Shown here in pieces: positions 48,825 to 60,053 of a stretch of 64,000 nt of DNA. Position 1 is the stretch's first letter; each line of letters begins with the position of its first letter. The stretch spans positions 62,001 to 126,000 of the forward strand of contig NZ_BAAAIX010000009.1 of the NCBI RefSeq assembly GCF_039526385.1, read 5' to 3'. Origin of the DNA: Luteococcus peritonei (lineage in GTDB: Bacteria > Actinomycetota > Actinomycetes > Propionibacteriales > Propionibacteriaceae). A program made the translations under genes and the position numbers. The notes under the pieces were generated by a model. The model did no database searches. It worked only from the letters and a program-made list of their open reading frames with translations, and was not told the DNA's origin.

Positions 48825-50237
48825 TCAGTGCGCTCCCATCGGTACGGCGGTGACGTCCTCGACGTCCTTGACGATCGGCGGCTCCTTGATCATCAGCATC
48901 ACCAGGCCGGCGATGGCCAGGAAGGCCGCGGCGAAGGTGAGAGCGTTGACCGGGTTGTCGCCCAGCAGGTGCTTGTAGACCCAGCCGAAGGTCAGCGTCT
49001 GGATCAGCATCGGGATCACGATCATCATGTTGACGATGCCCATGTAGACGCCGTAGCGGGTGGAGGGCACCATGCGCACGATCATGATGTAGGGCACGCC
49101 CATGATGGAGGCCCAGGCCACACCCAGGCCGACGATGGCCACCATCTGCATCACCTGGCTGTTCATGTGCGGGAAGACCAACAGGCCGGCCGTCGCGCAC
49201 CACAGGCAGATGGCGTGCACCCACTTGGCGCCCAGCTTCTTGGCCAGCGCCACCAGGCCAAAGGCCACGCAGAAGGTGACGATGTTGTAGGTGGCGTTCA
49301 CCCGGCCGGTCTGGGCCACGGCCAGCTGGCCGCCGTGCGAGGTGAGGTCCTGGGTGCCGTAGAGCACCTTGGCGATCGCCAGCGAGATGTACTGCCAGTA
49401 GCAGTTCATCGCGTACCACTGGAAGAAGTAGACACCGGCCAGGATCTTCATGGCCGTGGGCATGTCGACGATGGCCTCCCAGATCTCGCGGACGAAGGCA
49501 CCGGCGCCGCCGCCCTGGGCCTTCTTGGCCTTGAGATCGGCCATCTCGGCGGCACTGGGCTCGTTCTCCGGGGTGCTGGTGACGCTGATCAGCACGCTGA
49601 CCAGGGAGCAGACCGAGCCGAGCATGAAGGCGCCGAAGGCCCACTTCGGGATGCCGATGCCGGTGCCCAGGCCGAAGAGCGCCTGGAAGAGGCTGATCGA
49701 CAGGTTGGCCAAGGTGATGCCCAGGCCGGTGAAGAAGGACTGCGCCAGGAAGCCCTTGCCCAGCTGCGAGGGCGGCAGCTTGTCGGCGATGAAGGCGCGG
49801 TAGGGCTCCATCGCGGTGTTGTTGCTGGCGTCCAGCAGCCACAGCAGCAGGGCCGCCATCCAGACCGCCCAGACGAAGGGGAACAGGAACAGGCAGACCG
49901 AGCAGCCGATGGCACCGATCAGGAAGAAGGGGCGACGACGGCCGCGGAAGAAGCCCTTCTCCACCCAGGTGCGGTCGCTGAGCGCGCCGATCAGCGGCTG
50001 GATGAACAGGCCGGTGATGGGGCCGGCCAGGTTGAGCAGCGGCAGCTCCTCGGGATTGGCGCCGAGCATGGAGTACAGCGGCGTCATGGCCGTCTGCTGC
50101 ATGCCGAAGGAGTACTGGATGCCGAAGAAGCCGAGGTTCATGAGCAGGATCTGCTTCATGGTCATCAGCGACTTGGTGCGCACCACGGTGGGGTTGCTGG
50201 CCAGGCCCCCGGTGGGGGTGGCGGAGACGTCGCTCAT
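48825..50237 (-). CDS. MFS transporter, SLC45-like (sugar)
   Basis: 470 residues with 12 membrane segments. It opens MTMKQILLMNLGFFGIQYSF; QPLIGALSDRTW and FFRGRRRPFFLIGAIG form the R-x-G-R-R loop typical of SLC45/GPH-like sucrose or maltose carriers. TAMEPYRAFIADKLP is another hallmark, and ASIMGVPYIMIVRMVPSTRY lies in the second half. The likely cargo is an alpha-glucoside. It is coupled to the SRPBCC gene upstream and the stress protein gene downstream. Confidence 0.86.
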   Translation of the reverse strand: MSDVSATPTGGLASNPTVVRTKSLMTMKQILLMNLGFFGIQYSFGMQQTAMTPLYSMLGANPEELPLLNLAGPITGLFIQPLIGALSDRTWVEKGFFRGRRRPFFLIGAIGCSVCLFLFPFVWAVWMAALLLWLLDASNNTAMEPYRAFIADKLPPSQLGKGFLAQSFFTGLGITLANLSISLFQALFGLGTGIGIPKWAFGAFMLGSVCSLVSVLISVTSTPENEPSAAEMADLKAKKAQGGGAGAFVREIWEAIVDMPTAMKILAGVYFFQWYAMNCYWQYISLAIAKVLYGTQDLTSHGGQLAVAQTGRVNATYNIVTFCVAFGLVALAKKLGAKWVHAICLWCATAGLLVFPHMNSQVMQMVAIVGLGVAWASIMGVPYIMIVRMVPSTRYGVYMGIVNMMIVIPMLIQTLTFGWVYKHLLGDNPVNALTFAAAFLAIAGLVMLMIKEPPIVKDVEDVTAVPMGAH

Positions 50238-50722
50238 CGACGGGCTCCCTTCTGCTCGATGCGGCGGCCATGGGCCTGCAGCCAGGTCTCGAGGCGGTCC
50301 AGCTCGGCCTCCCAGCCGGTAGCGTGCTCGGTGGCGATCTCGGGGTCATAGGGGCCCTGGATGATGCGCACCAGGGTGCCGCGGCCCAGCTTGGTGAACT
50401 CGACGCGCAGCTCCATCTGGGCACCGGCGTCGATCGCCTCGTCGCCGCTGATCCGCTGCTGGGCCACGAAGACGTCGGGCCGGAAGAACTCGGTGAAGAC
50501 CGCATCGGTGCTCACCACCAGGCCGTCGGACTCGCGGACCTTGTCGTGGTGGTGGCGGCCACCGGCGCGCAGGTCGCTGGTGACGGTCTCGGTGTCCACG
50601 TGCCAGCCCGGCGAGCCGCGCCACTGGCTCATCTGCTCCGGCGCGGTCCACGCGTCGAAGACGTCCTCGCGGTCATAGGGGAACTCCCGTTCCACCACGA
50701 CGATCATGTTCGCTGTCATCAC
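50234..50722 (-). CDS. SRPBCC (AHSA1-like) protein
   Basis: 162 residues. VVEREFPYDREDVFDAWTAP, EQMSQWRGSPGWHV, and the C-terminal PEIATEHATGWEAELDRLE helix match activator-of-Hsp90-ATPase-like START domains that bind small hydrophobic ligands. ATG occurs twice in a row at 50722 and 50719; either can be the start. It overlaps the MFS start by 4 bp, so the three genes form one unit. Confidence 0.85.
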   Translation of the reverse strand: MMTANMIVVVEREFPYDREDVFDAWTAPEQMSQWRGSPGWHVDTETVTSDLRAGGRHHHDKVRESDGLVVSTDAVFTEFFRPDVFVAQQRISGDEAIDAGAQMELRVEFTKLGRGTLVRIIQGPYDPEIATEHATGWEAELDRLETWLQAHGRRIEQKGARR

Positions 50723-50835
50723 TTCCCCCTGTTGGCCGGGGTGCTACATCGCACCCGTGGGGGACATGCTTCACCGCGGAACCTTCTGCTGGTAAGGCGT
50801 CTCAGGGAGTTACCCCCTTTTGGGCAGTGAGATAT

Positions 50836-50935
50836 TCCGCACTCCCCGACTCCGACCCTGCTCACTGCGCTCCGACCCCGCTGCCTGCACTCCGACCCGG
50901 TTGTTGAGGGGTCGAGGCGACGGAAACGGGGTCGG
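50836..50935. repeat. Mirrored 20-bp array, copy in opposite orientation
   Basis: CTCCGACC occurs four times in 50848-50900, mostly 20 bp apart, then the hinge GACCCGGTTGTTGAGGGGTC (50897-50916), which is the reverse complement of the hinge at 47905. It lies between the divergent SRPBCC and GT39 genes. The rest of 50723-51156 shows no gene. Confidence 0.75.
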
Positions 50936-51156
50936 GGCCGGGACCATCGGCCGAGACTGGAGCGTGGGCGGCCAGACCCTGGTGGGGGGGCACAGCGGCG
51001 AGGATCCGCGAGCGGCGCGTGGTGGCGACGACTGCCCCTCGTCGCGAGCGCCGATCCCGGCCTCGGGGGATGCACAGACGGCCCAGTGCAGGCTCACAGC
51101 AGATGCATAGACCCGCTGGCGAGTGTGGAGCAGTACCTGAACCCGAAAGGCTTCCC

Positions 51157-53316
51157 ATGTCCCAGACCCCCGCCCTCGCGCTCGCCACCCCGGGTGTCGC
51201 GCGGACGGCCCCCGAGGTGGAACCCTCGGCTCCGGCCGCCGCCCCCACGACGAGGCGCCGCAATCCCGTGGTCCGGCTCTTCGCCGGTTCCGAGACCGAC
51301 CCCGCCTGGGCCCGCCCGGCCCTGTGGGGGCTGCTGCTCGTCGCCGCGGTCACCTACCTGTGGAACCTGACCGCCTCCGGCTACGCCAACGACTTCTACG
51401 CCGCGGCGGTGAAGTCCTCGACGCAGAGCTGGACGGCCTGGCTGTTCGGCTCGCTGGACTCCGCCAATGCCATCACCGTGGACAAGCCCCCGGCCGCGCT
51501 GTGGGTGATGGGGCTGAGTGCCCGGCTGTTCGGCTTCTCCTCCTTCTCGCTGCTGCTGCCGCAGGCCCTGATGGGCGTCGGCACGGTGGCCCTGGTGGCT
51601 GCCGCGGTGCGACGCTGGCACGGCCACCTGGCCGGGCTGGTGGCCGGTGCGCTGGTGGTGGCCACCCCCGTCGCGGCCCTGATGTTCCGCTTCGACAATC
51701 CCGACGCCATGCTCACCCTGCTGATGGCCGGTGCCGCCTACTGCGTGGTCCGCGCCATCGAGACCAGCCGCGGCCGCAGTGCGCTGGGCTGGATGGTGGC
51801 CGCTGGTGCGGCGATCGGCTTCGCCTTCCTCACCAAGATGCTGCAGGGCATGCTCGTGCTGCCCGGCTTCGTGCTGGCCTACCTGGTGGCCGCCCCGCGC
51901 AGCTGGAAGGCCCGGATCGGCCACCTGCTGGCCGCGCTGGTCTCGATGGTCGTCTCGGCCGGCTGGTTCGTCGTGCTGGTGGAGCTGTGGCCCGCCTCCG
52001 CCCGTCCCTGGATCGGTGGCTCCACCAACAACTCCGAGTGGGAGCTGGCGCTGGGCTACAACGGTCTGGGCCGGATCCTGGGTGGCAGCGGCAACGGTGG
52101 CGGCGGTGGTGGCGGCGGCTTCGGTGGCACCGCCGGCCTGCTGCGGATGTTCAACAGCCAGTTCGGCACCGAGGTGAGCTGGTTCATGCCTGCCGCCCTG
52201 CTCCTGCTGGTGGCCGGCCTGGTGGCCCGCGGCCGCGCGCCGCGCACCGACCGGGTGCGTGCCTCGCTGGTCCTGTGGGGCGGCTGGGTGCTGTCCACCG
52301 GCCTGGTGCTGAGCCTGATGGAGGGCACCGTGCACTCCTACTACGCCATCGCCCTGGTCCCCGGCCTCGCCGCCACCATCGCGGTGGGCGGTCGGGAGAT
52401 GTGGGAGCGCAGCGGCAGCATCGTCTGGCGCACCGTGCTGGGCCTGGCCGTCTCGGTCACCGCCGGCTGGGGCTTCTGGCAGCTGGGCCACTACGCGGCC
52501 GGCTGGCACTCCTGGATCCGCTGGAGCGCGCTGGTGCTCGGCGTCGCCGCCCCGATGGTCTTCGTCGGCCTCAGTGTGCTGGACCAGAAGACGCGCTGGG
52601 TCCGCAGCGTGGCCGTCGGCGCGCTGCTGGTGGGCAGCCTGGCTGCCGCCGCCCCGTCGGTTGCCTGGACGGCCGCGACGATCAGCACCGGCCACACCGG
52701 CTCGATGCCCGCCTCCGGCCCGGCCTCGGCCAGCACCGGTGGCATGGGTGGCGGACGCGGCCAGATGGGCACCCCGCCCAGCGGCGACGGCGCCCCGCAG
52801 GGAACTGCCGCGCAGGGCACCGCCCAGTCCGGCACCGGCCAGACCGGCACCAGCCAGACCGGGACCACCCCCACGGTGCAGCCCGGCACGGCCGAGGCCC
52901 AGCAGGCGGCAGACCAGTCCACCTCCTCCCAGAACGGCTCCGGCCAGGACGGACAGGACGGCGGGATGGGCGGCATGGGCTCGTCGAGCAACAGCGAGCT
53001 GATCGAGGCGCTCAATGCCACCAGCAGCACCTGGTCCGCAGCGGTGATCGGTGACCAGACGGCCGCCGGCTACATCCTGGACTCCGACACCGCCGTGATG
53101 TCGATCGGCGGCTGGAGCGGTACCGACGAGAACGTCACCATGGAGCAGTTCAAGACCTACGTGGCCAACGGCGAGATCACCTACTTCATCGCCGGCGGCG
53201 GCATGGGTGGTGGCCAGGGCGGCAACGGCTCGGCCAGCGAGATCACCGCCTGGGTGCAGGCGAACTACGAGGCCACCACCATCGGTGGCACCACGGTCTA
53301 CGTGCTGAACAGCTGA
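51157..53316 (+). CDS. GT39-type membrane glycosyltransferase
   Basis: 719 residues. About 12 membrane helices follow a 35-residue leader. YANDFYAAAVKSSTQSWTAW and DKPPAALWVMGLSARLFGF match the polyprenyl-phosphate-mannose/arabinose GT-C fold; FDNPDAMLTLLMAGAAY is the second acidic loop. Residues 540-630 are a Gly/Thr/Gln-rich linker, and about 640-719 form a small extracytoplasmic domain ending TYFIAGGGMGGG and TTVYVLNS, like the YkcB/GT39 C-terminal module. It probably glycosylates a wall lipid or protein. The ATG at 51157 follows AAAGG. Confidence 0.88.
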   Translation: MSQTPALALATPGVARTAPEVEPSAPAAAPTTRRRNPVVRLFAGSETDPAWARPALWGLLLVAAVTYLWNLTASGYANDFYAAAVKSSTQSWTAWLFGSLDSANAITVDKPPAALWVMGLSARLFGFSSFSLLLPQALMGVGTVALVAAAVRRWHGHLAGLVAGALVVATPVAALMFRFDNPDAMLTLLMAGAAYCVVRAIETSRGRSALGWMVAAGAAIGFAFLTKMLQGMLVLPGFVLAYLVAAPRSWKARIGHLLAALVSMVVSAGWFVVLVELWPASARPWIGGSTNNSEWELALGYNGLGRILGGSGNGGGGGGGGFGGTAGLLRMFNSQFGTEVSWFMPAALLLLVAGLVARGRAPRTDRVRASLVLWGGWVLSTGLVLSLMEGTVHSYYAIALVPGLAATIAVGGREMWERSGSIVWRTVLGLAVSVTAGWGFWQLGHYAAGWHSWIRWSALVLGVAAPMVFVGLSVLDQKTRWVRSVAVGALLVGSLAAAAPSVAWTAATISTGHTGSMPASGPASASTGGMGGGRGQMGTPPSGDGAPQGTAAQGTAQSGTGQTGTSQTGTTPTVQPGTAEAQQAADQSTSSQNGSGQDGQDGGMGGMGSSSNSELIEALNATSSTWSAAVIGDQTAAGYILDSDTAVMSIGGWSGTDENVTMEQFKTYVANGEITYFIAGGGMGGGQGGNGSASEITAWVQANYEATTIGGTTVYVLNS

Positions 53317-53337
53317 TCCCTGGACCGCACACCCGAC

Positions 53338-53369
53338 GAGCGGACCGACCCCTGCGGGCCGGTCCGCTC
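53338..53369 (+). terminator. Terminator after the GT39 gene
   Basis: GAGCGGACC (53338-53346) pairs with GGTCCGCTC (53361-53369), extended outward by GC pairs, 22 bp past the stop. Confidence 0.75.
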
Positions 53370-53562
53370 GCGTCGTGACGGCTTGGGATCTGCTGTGCAT
53401 CGGGGCCGGGGGCTTTCCCCTGCGAGCGAACAGCAAACACGCCAGATCCTAGTCAGGGCAGGTTTTGCCGGCCGGTGCTGGGTCACGGTCAACAACGGCG
53501 TGGTGACCAGTCGGTGAACAATGGGCGATCCTCTTGTGATGGACGAATTCGGGGGAGCAGGC

Positions 53563-54246
53563 ATGACGGCGGCACGTTGGGCACGTTGGGTGGCGCTGGC
53601 GGTGGGCCTGACCGCGGCCTGCCAGGCGGTCTACCACCTCACCGGCACAGGCGGCCGCATCCTCAGCCTGGACCGTGAGCTCTCCTTGGCGGGCGGCCCC
53701 TCGCAGTGGACCATCCCGATCCCGGCCCTGCTCAGCTTCCTCACGCTGGTCGGTGCCGGCCTGCTGTGGTGGCGCGCCGCCCGGGTGCATGCCACGGGTG
53801 TGCGTCTGGCCGGCCTGGTCCTGTCCGGCTTCCTGCTCTTCATGGCCCTCGACGAGCTGCTGGGCATCCACGAGCAGGTGGGTCACCTGCTGCGCGTGAA
53901 GTGGCTGGTGGCCTATGCCCCGCTGATCCTGCTGGCAGGTCTGGGCTCGCTCTACCTGGTGGCGAGGCTCTGGCAGCTCGCCCGGCCCGCCGCCCTGGCG
54001 CTGCTGCTCGGCGGCTGCTGCTGGGTGCTGGCGCAGACCCTGGAGATCCTGGAGTGGAACGGCGAGCGCCACGTCAGCCGTGGCTACACCGAGATGATGA
54101 CCGTCGAGGAGATCGCCGAGACGCTGGGATCGGGTCTGTTCGGCCTGGCCGCGGCCCGGCTCGCCCAGCGTCGCTCCGTGGCCGGCTCGTCCCCGCAGGC
54201 CGAGGCCATCCGCCCCGACGAGCGCCTGCAGCACCCTGCCCGCTGA
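53563..54246 (+). CDS. Multi-pass membrane protein of unknown function
   Basis: About 227 residues. Five to six hydrophobic helices, including IPIPALLSFLTLVGAGLLWW and LVLSGFLLFMALDELLGIHE. The FMALDELLGIHEQ and WNGERHVSRGYT segments place acidic and His residues at helix ends. I start at the ATG at 53563, which follows GGGGGAG; the upstream ATG at 53521 would add 14 residues. No family recognised. Confidence 0.72.
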   Translation: MTAARWARWVALAVGLTAACQAVYHLTGTGGRILSLDRELSLAGGPSQWTIPIPALLSFLTLVGAGLLWWRAARVHATGVRLAGLVLSGFLLFMALDELLGIHEQVGHLLRVKWLVAYAPLILLAGLGSLYLVARLWQLARPAALALLLGGCCWVLAQTLEILEWNGERHVSRGYTEMMTVEEIAETLGSGLFGLAAARLAQRRSVAGSSPQAEAIRPDERLQHPAR

Positions 54247-54351
54247 CCCTTGGGGCCGCGTCAGCGGTCGCACAGAGCCATGAGATTTGTCATGGCCAGA
54301 ACGTGAGGTTCGGCCCGGGAGCCCGCAGCCTCCCGACGGGAGGGTTGAGCC

Positions 54352-55299
<948 letters not shown>

Positions 55300-55327
55300 G
55301 CCACCCTTCACCTGTCAGGAGCCAGTC

Positions 55328-56154
55328 ATGAGCAGCCTCACCCTTCCCGCAGCACCCGTCGTCACCCCCGCACCCACCACTCGAGAGGAGATCCTGGCCG
55401 GGCGTCCCCGACCCGCCTGGGGCGGCCTGAACCGCACCCTGCTGGGCCTCGAGGTGCGCCGCCTGCTGCGCAACCGCCGTTCCCTGTTCGTCACCATCGC
55501 GCTGCCCACGCTGATGTACCTGATGATCACGCAGGGCCTCGATGCCTCGGAGAAGGTGGGCCGTGGCACCGTCGGCGGCCTGCTGATGGTGAGCATGGGC
55601 CTCTGGGGCGCTGGTGCCTGCACCGCCACCGTGGGCGCAGCCGTCGGGCTGGAGCGCGCTGTGGGGTGGAGCCGCCAGCTGCGTCTGACCCCGCTGAGCC
55701 CGGTCGCCTATGTCGTCGCGAAGACCCTCGCCGGCATGGCCGGTGGCCTGGCGGGCGTGCTCGCCGTCACCGGCTGCGGCATCGCTCGCCACGACGGCAC
55801 CCCGCTGCAGGTCATCCTGCCCGCCATGCTGGTGGTCTGGCTGGGTGCTGCCGTGTTCGCCGCCTTCGGTCTGTTCGTCGGCTACCTGATGCCCACCGAC
55901 AACGCGATGCAGCTGGTCTCGCTGGGCATGACCGCCTTCTGCTTCCTCGGTGGCCTGTTCACGCCGATGAGCGATGACTCCTTCTGGGGCCATGTGGCCC
56001 GCTTCACCCCGATGTGGGGTCTGCGGCGGCTGGCCATGAGCCCCTTCGGCGATGGCCAGTTCACGTGGCTCGCCGTGGCGAATGTGGCGGCCTGGTTCGT
56101 CATCTTCGTCGGCGGTGCGGCCTGGCTGATGGCCCGCGACACCGATCGCGTCTG

Positions 56155-56155
<1 letters not shown>
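55328..56155 (+). CDS. ABC-2 type transporter permease
   Basis: 275 residues with six membrane helices. EVRRLLRNRRSLFVTIALPT at the start, GAGACTATVGAAVGLERAVG and GWSRQLRLTPLSPVAYVVAK, plus TAFCFLGGLFTPMSDDSFWG late in the chain, are typical of ABC-2 exporters. It pairs with the ATPase encoded just upstream. The stop shares its A with the ATG of the kinase gene (TGATG). Confidence 0.92.
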
Positions 56156-57299
<1,144 letters not shown>

Positions 57300-57303
<4 letters not shown>

Positions 57304-57911
57304 TCACGGTGATGCTGGCCGACGACCAGGGCCTGGTGCGCGGTGCGCTCGCAGCACTGCTCACGCTGGAGGGCGACATCGACGTCGTGGCCCAGGTGGG
57401 TCGAGGCGACGAGGTGCTCGCCGCGGCTCAGGCGCACCGCCCCGATGTGGTCCTGATGGACGTCGACATGCCCGGCATGGACGGGCTGGCCGCCGCCGCC
57501 CAGCTGCTGCGTGAGCTGCCCCGCACCAGGGTGCTGATCGTGACCACCTACGGGCGCCCTGGCTTCCTGAAGCGGGCGATGTCCTCGGGGGCGCACGGCT
57601 TCATCGTCAAGGACACCCCCAGCGACGAGCTGGCTGAGGCCGTGCGACGGGTGCACGCCGGGCTGCGCGTCGTGGACCCTGCCCTGGCCGCCGACTCGCT
57701 CGTCTTCGGGGACTCCCCGCTGACCGCCCGGGAGACCGAGGTGCTGCAGGCAGCCGCCGATGGCGCCACCGTGGCGGAGGTGGCCCGACGGGTGCACCTG
57801 AGTGAGGGCACGGTGCGCAACCACCTGAGCCAGGCCATGGCCAAGACCGGCGCGGCCACCCGCGCCGAGGCGGTGCACATCGCGGCGGAACGGGGCTGGG
57901 TCGTCGCCTGA
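57300..57911 (+). CDS. LuxR/NarL-family response regulator
   Basis: 203 residues. Receiver domain: MLADDQGLVRGALAALL with the acidic pair and VVLMDVDMPGMDG with the phospho-Asp; VTTYGRPGFLKRAMSSGAHG and IVKDTPSDEL complete it. The LuxR helix-turn-helix is LTARETEVLQAAADGATVAE and VRNHLSQAMAKTGAATRAEA. It is probably phosphorylated by the kinase upstream and turns on the ABC exporter. Confidence 0.93.
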
Positions 57912-57934
57912 TCGGCGCGGCCTTCCTGGCGTGG

Positions 57935-58756
57935 TCAACCCCGAAGCCGGCCCAGGCTGGAGACCCAGCGTCCCCGCAGGGCCAGCAGCACCACAGCGCA
58001 GACCGCGAGCAGCACCACCGAGAGCGCCACGGCGGCGTCGGGATCGTTCTGCATGGCCAGGTAGACCGCCAGCGGCATGGTCTGGGTGCGGCCCGGGAAG
58101 TTGCCGGCGAAGGTGATGGTGGCGCCGAACTCGCCCAGCGCCCGGGCCCAGCACAGCACCGTCCCGGCCAGTACGGCCGGTGCCGCCAGCGGCAGGGTGA
58201 CGTGCCGGAAGACCTGCCAGGAGGAGGCGCCCATGGTCTCCGCGGCCTCCTCCAGCGCCGGGTCCCGGTTGGCCAGCGCACCCTCCAGGCTCACCACCAG
58301 GAAGGGCATCGCGACGAAGACCTGGCTGAGCACCACGGCCGTCGTGGTGAACGGCAGGGTGATGCCGAACCACACGTCCAGCCTGCTGCCCACCACGCCC
58401 ATCCGGCCGAAGGCGAGCAGCAGGGCCACGCCGCCCACGACGGGTGGCAGCACCAGCGGCAGGGTGACCAGGGCCCGCACCGCGGCGGCCAGCCGACCGG
58501 CCGCGCGCCCATGGCCCTGGGCCAGCCACCAGGCCAGTGGCACGCCCAGCAGCAAAGAGATCAGGGTGGCCGTCGTCGCGCAGAGCAGGGAGAGCCCCAG
58601 TGCCGGGCCCACCGTGGGACCGGCCAGCAGCTCACCCATCCGTCGCCAGGGCGCCCGCAGCAGCAGGCTGCCCAGCGGGACGGCCAGCAGCAGGGTGGCC
58701 AGCAGCGCCAGCAGGCCCAGGGGGCGGCTGGCGGCGGAATGGGGGCGTGGGCTCAC
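57935..58756 (-). CDS. modB: Molybdate ABC transporter permease ModB
   Basis: About 273 residues from the GTG at 58756, which overlaps the modA stop (GTGA). Five to six membrane helices. EEAAETMGASSWQVFRHVTL is the EAA loop that contacts the ATPase, and RALGEFGATITFAGNFPGRT is a ModB hallmark. It moves molybdate handed over by ModA. No modC lies in the window; the next gene downstream converges, so the ATPase must come from elsewhere. Confidence 0.93.
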   Translation of the reverse strand: MSPRPHSAASRPLGLLALLATLLLAVPLGSLLLRAPWRRMGELLAGPTVGPALGLSLLCATTATLISLLLGVPLAWWLAQGHGRAAGRLAAAVRALVTLPLVLPPVVGGVALLLAFGRMGVVGSRLDVWFGITLPFTTTAVVLSQVFVAMPFLVVSLEGALANRDPALEEAAETMGASSWQVFRHVTLPLAAPAVLAGTVLCWARALGEFGATITFAGNFPGRTQTMPLAVYLAMQNDPDAAVALSVVLLAVCAVVLLALRGRWVSSLGRLRG

Positions 58757-59541
58757 GGACGCTGGAAACCGGCCTGCTCCAGCACGGAGCGTCCCTGCTC
58801 GGAGAGCACCAGGTCCACGAAGCCCTTGGCCTGCTCGGCCCGCGGGGCGTCGGTGAGCACGGCGATCGGGTAGCTGGTGGAGACATTCTGGTCGGCGGGG
58901 ATCTCGATGCCCTTGACCTGGTCTCCGGCGGCCTTCACGTCGGTGGCGTAGACCAGGCCGGCGTCCACCTCGCCGAGCCTCACCTTGGTCAGCACCGACT
59001 TCACGTCCGGCTCCTGGGTGGTGGCCGTGACGCTCATCTTCTGCTGGGTGAAGAGCTTGGTGCTCGCGACACCGCAGGGCACCTCGGCCTGGCACAGGGC
59101 CAGCTTCAGCTCAGGGTCGGTGAGGTCGGCCAGGGCGTCCACCTTGCCCGGGTTGGCCGGCGGCACCGCGATCTCGAGCACATTGCTGGCGAAGGTGACC
59201 GGGTCCTTGGCCTTGCCGGCCGCCACCACGGTGTCCATGTTCCTGGTGGAGGCGCTGGCGAAGACGTCGACGGGGGAGCCGTCGGTGATCTGCTTGGCCA
59301 GGGCCGAGGAGCCGCCGTAGGAGACCTGGACGTCGACGCCGGGATGGGCGGCCTCGTAGTCGGTGGCGATCTGGTCGAAGCTCTCCTTCAGGCTGGCCGC
59401 GGCCAGCACGGTGATCGTGTCGCTGCCGGCCTTGCTGGCGCCAGCGCTGGCGCTGCTGCCGGTGGAGGCGGTGCCGGAGCAGGCGGCCAGCCCCAGGGCA
59501 GCGGCGGCGAGCAGGGCGGCGGGGCGGATCGGCTTGTCCAT
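58753..59541 (-). CDS. modA: Molybdate-binding lipoprotein ModA
   Basis: 262 residues. The lipobox LGLAACSG gives a lipid-anchored Cys after a short signal. ITVLAAASLKESFDQIATDY starts the periplasmic-type binding fold, and VQVSYGGSSALAKQI, DVFASASTRNMD and GEVDAGLVYATDVKA hold the Ser, Thr and Tyr side chains expected to bind molybdate. It feeds ModB, which is coupled to it. A Ser/Ala-rich tether follows the lipobox. Confidence 0.94.
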   Translation of the reverse strand: MDKPIRPAALLAAAALGLAACSGTASTGSSASAGASKAGSDTITVLAAASLKESFDQIATDYEAAHPGVDVQVSYGGSSALAKQITDGSPVDVFASASTRNMDTVVAAGKAKDPVTFASNVLEIAVPPANPGKVDALADLTDPELKLALCQAEVPCGVASTKLFTQQKMSVTATTQEPDVKSVLTKVRLGEVDAGLVYATDVKAAGDQVKGIEIPADQNVSTSYPIAVLTDAPRAEQAKGFVDLVLSEQGRSVLEQAGFQRP

Positions 59542-59550
59542 GGGCCGTCC

Positions 59551-59958
59551 TCAGTTCTCTCGCGGCGTCTCGACCACGACGTGGGTGGCCTTGACGCTGG
59601 CGACGGCGAGCACGCCGGGCTCCAGGCCCAGCTCGTCGGCGGCCTCCCGGCTGATCAGGCTGACCACCCGGTGCGGACCGGCCTGGATCTCCACCTGGGC
59701 CATCACGGTGTCGCGCACCACGCGCGTCACCAGCCCGGTGAAGGTGTTGCGGGCGCTGCGCGGAGTGAGGGCGCGGTGACCGGGCAGCTCATCCGGCCCG
59801 GCCAGCTCGACGGCCAGTGCGGCCAGCCGCTCACCGGAGACCACCTGCCGGCCGGATTCGTCGATCCCGCTGTCCATACGGCCTGAATCGATCCACCGTC
59901 GCAGCGTGTCGTCACTGACGCCCAGCAGCTCGGCGGCTTCGCGGATGCGGTATTCCAT
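59551..59958 (-). CDS. Mop/TOBE protein with MerR-like helix-turn-helix
   Basis: 135 residues. The N-terminal excisionase/MerR-type helix YRIREAAELLGVSDDTLRRW binds DNA. The C-terminal half, ARNTFTGLVTRVVRDTVMAQ through VVSLISREAADELGLEPG, is a TOBE/Mop domain that holds molybdate. This is a typical actinobacterial molybdate-responsive regulator or store. It lies 9 bp before modA and is probably the first gene of the mod unit. Confidence 0.9.
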   Translation of the reverse strand: MEYRIREAAELLGVSDDTLRRWIDSGRMDSGIDESGRQVVSGERLAALAVELAGPDELPGHRALTPRSARNTFTGLVTRVVRDTVMAQVEIQAGPHRVVSLISREAADELGLEPGVLAVASVKATHVVVETPREN

Positions 59959-60053
59959 GCTTCATTCAACCGCATCTGCGGAGATTCTGACCACCGGTGG
60001 CCGTGTTGGACATCGACGGAGGCTGGCCCCCGCCACGACGTAGGCTCGATGTC

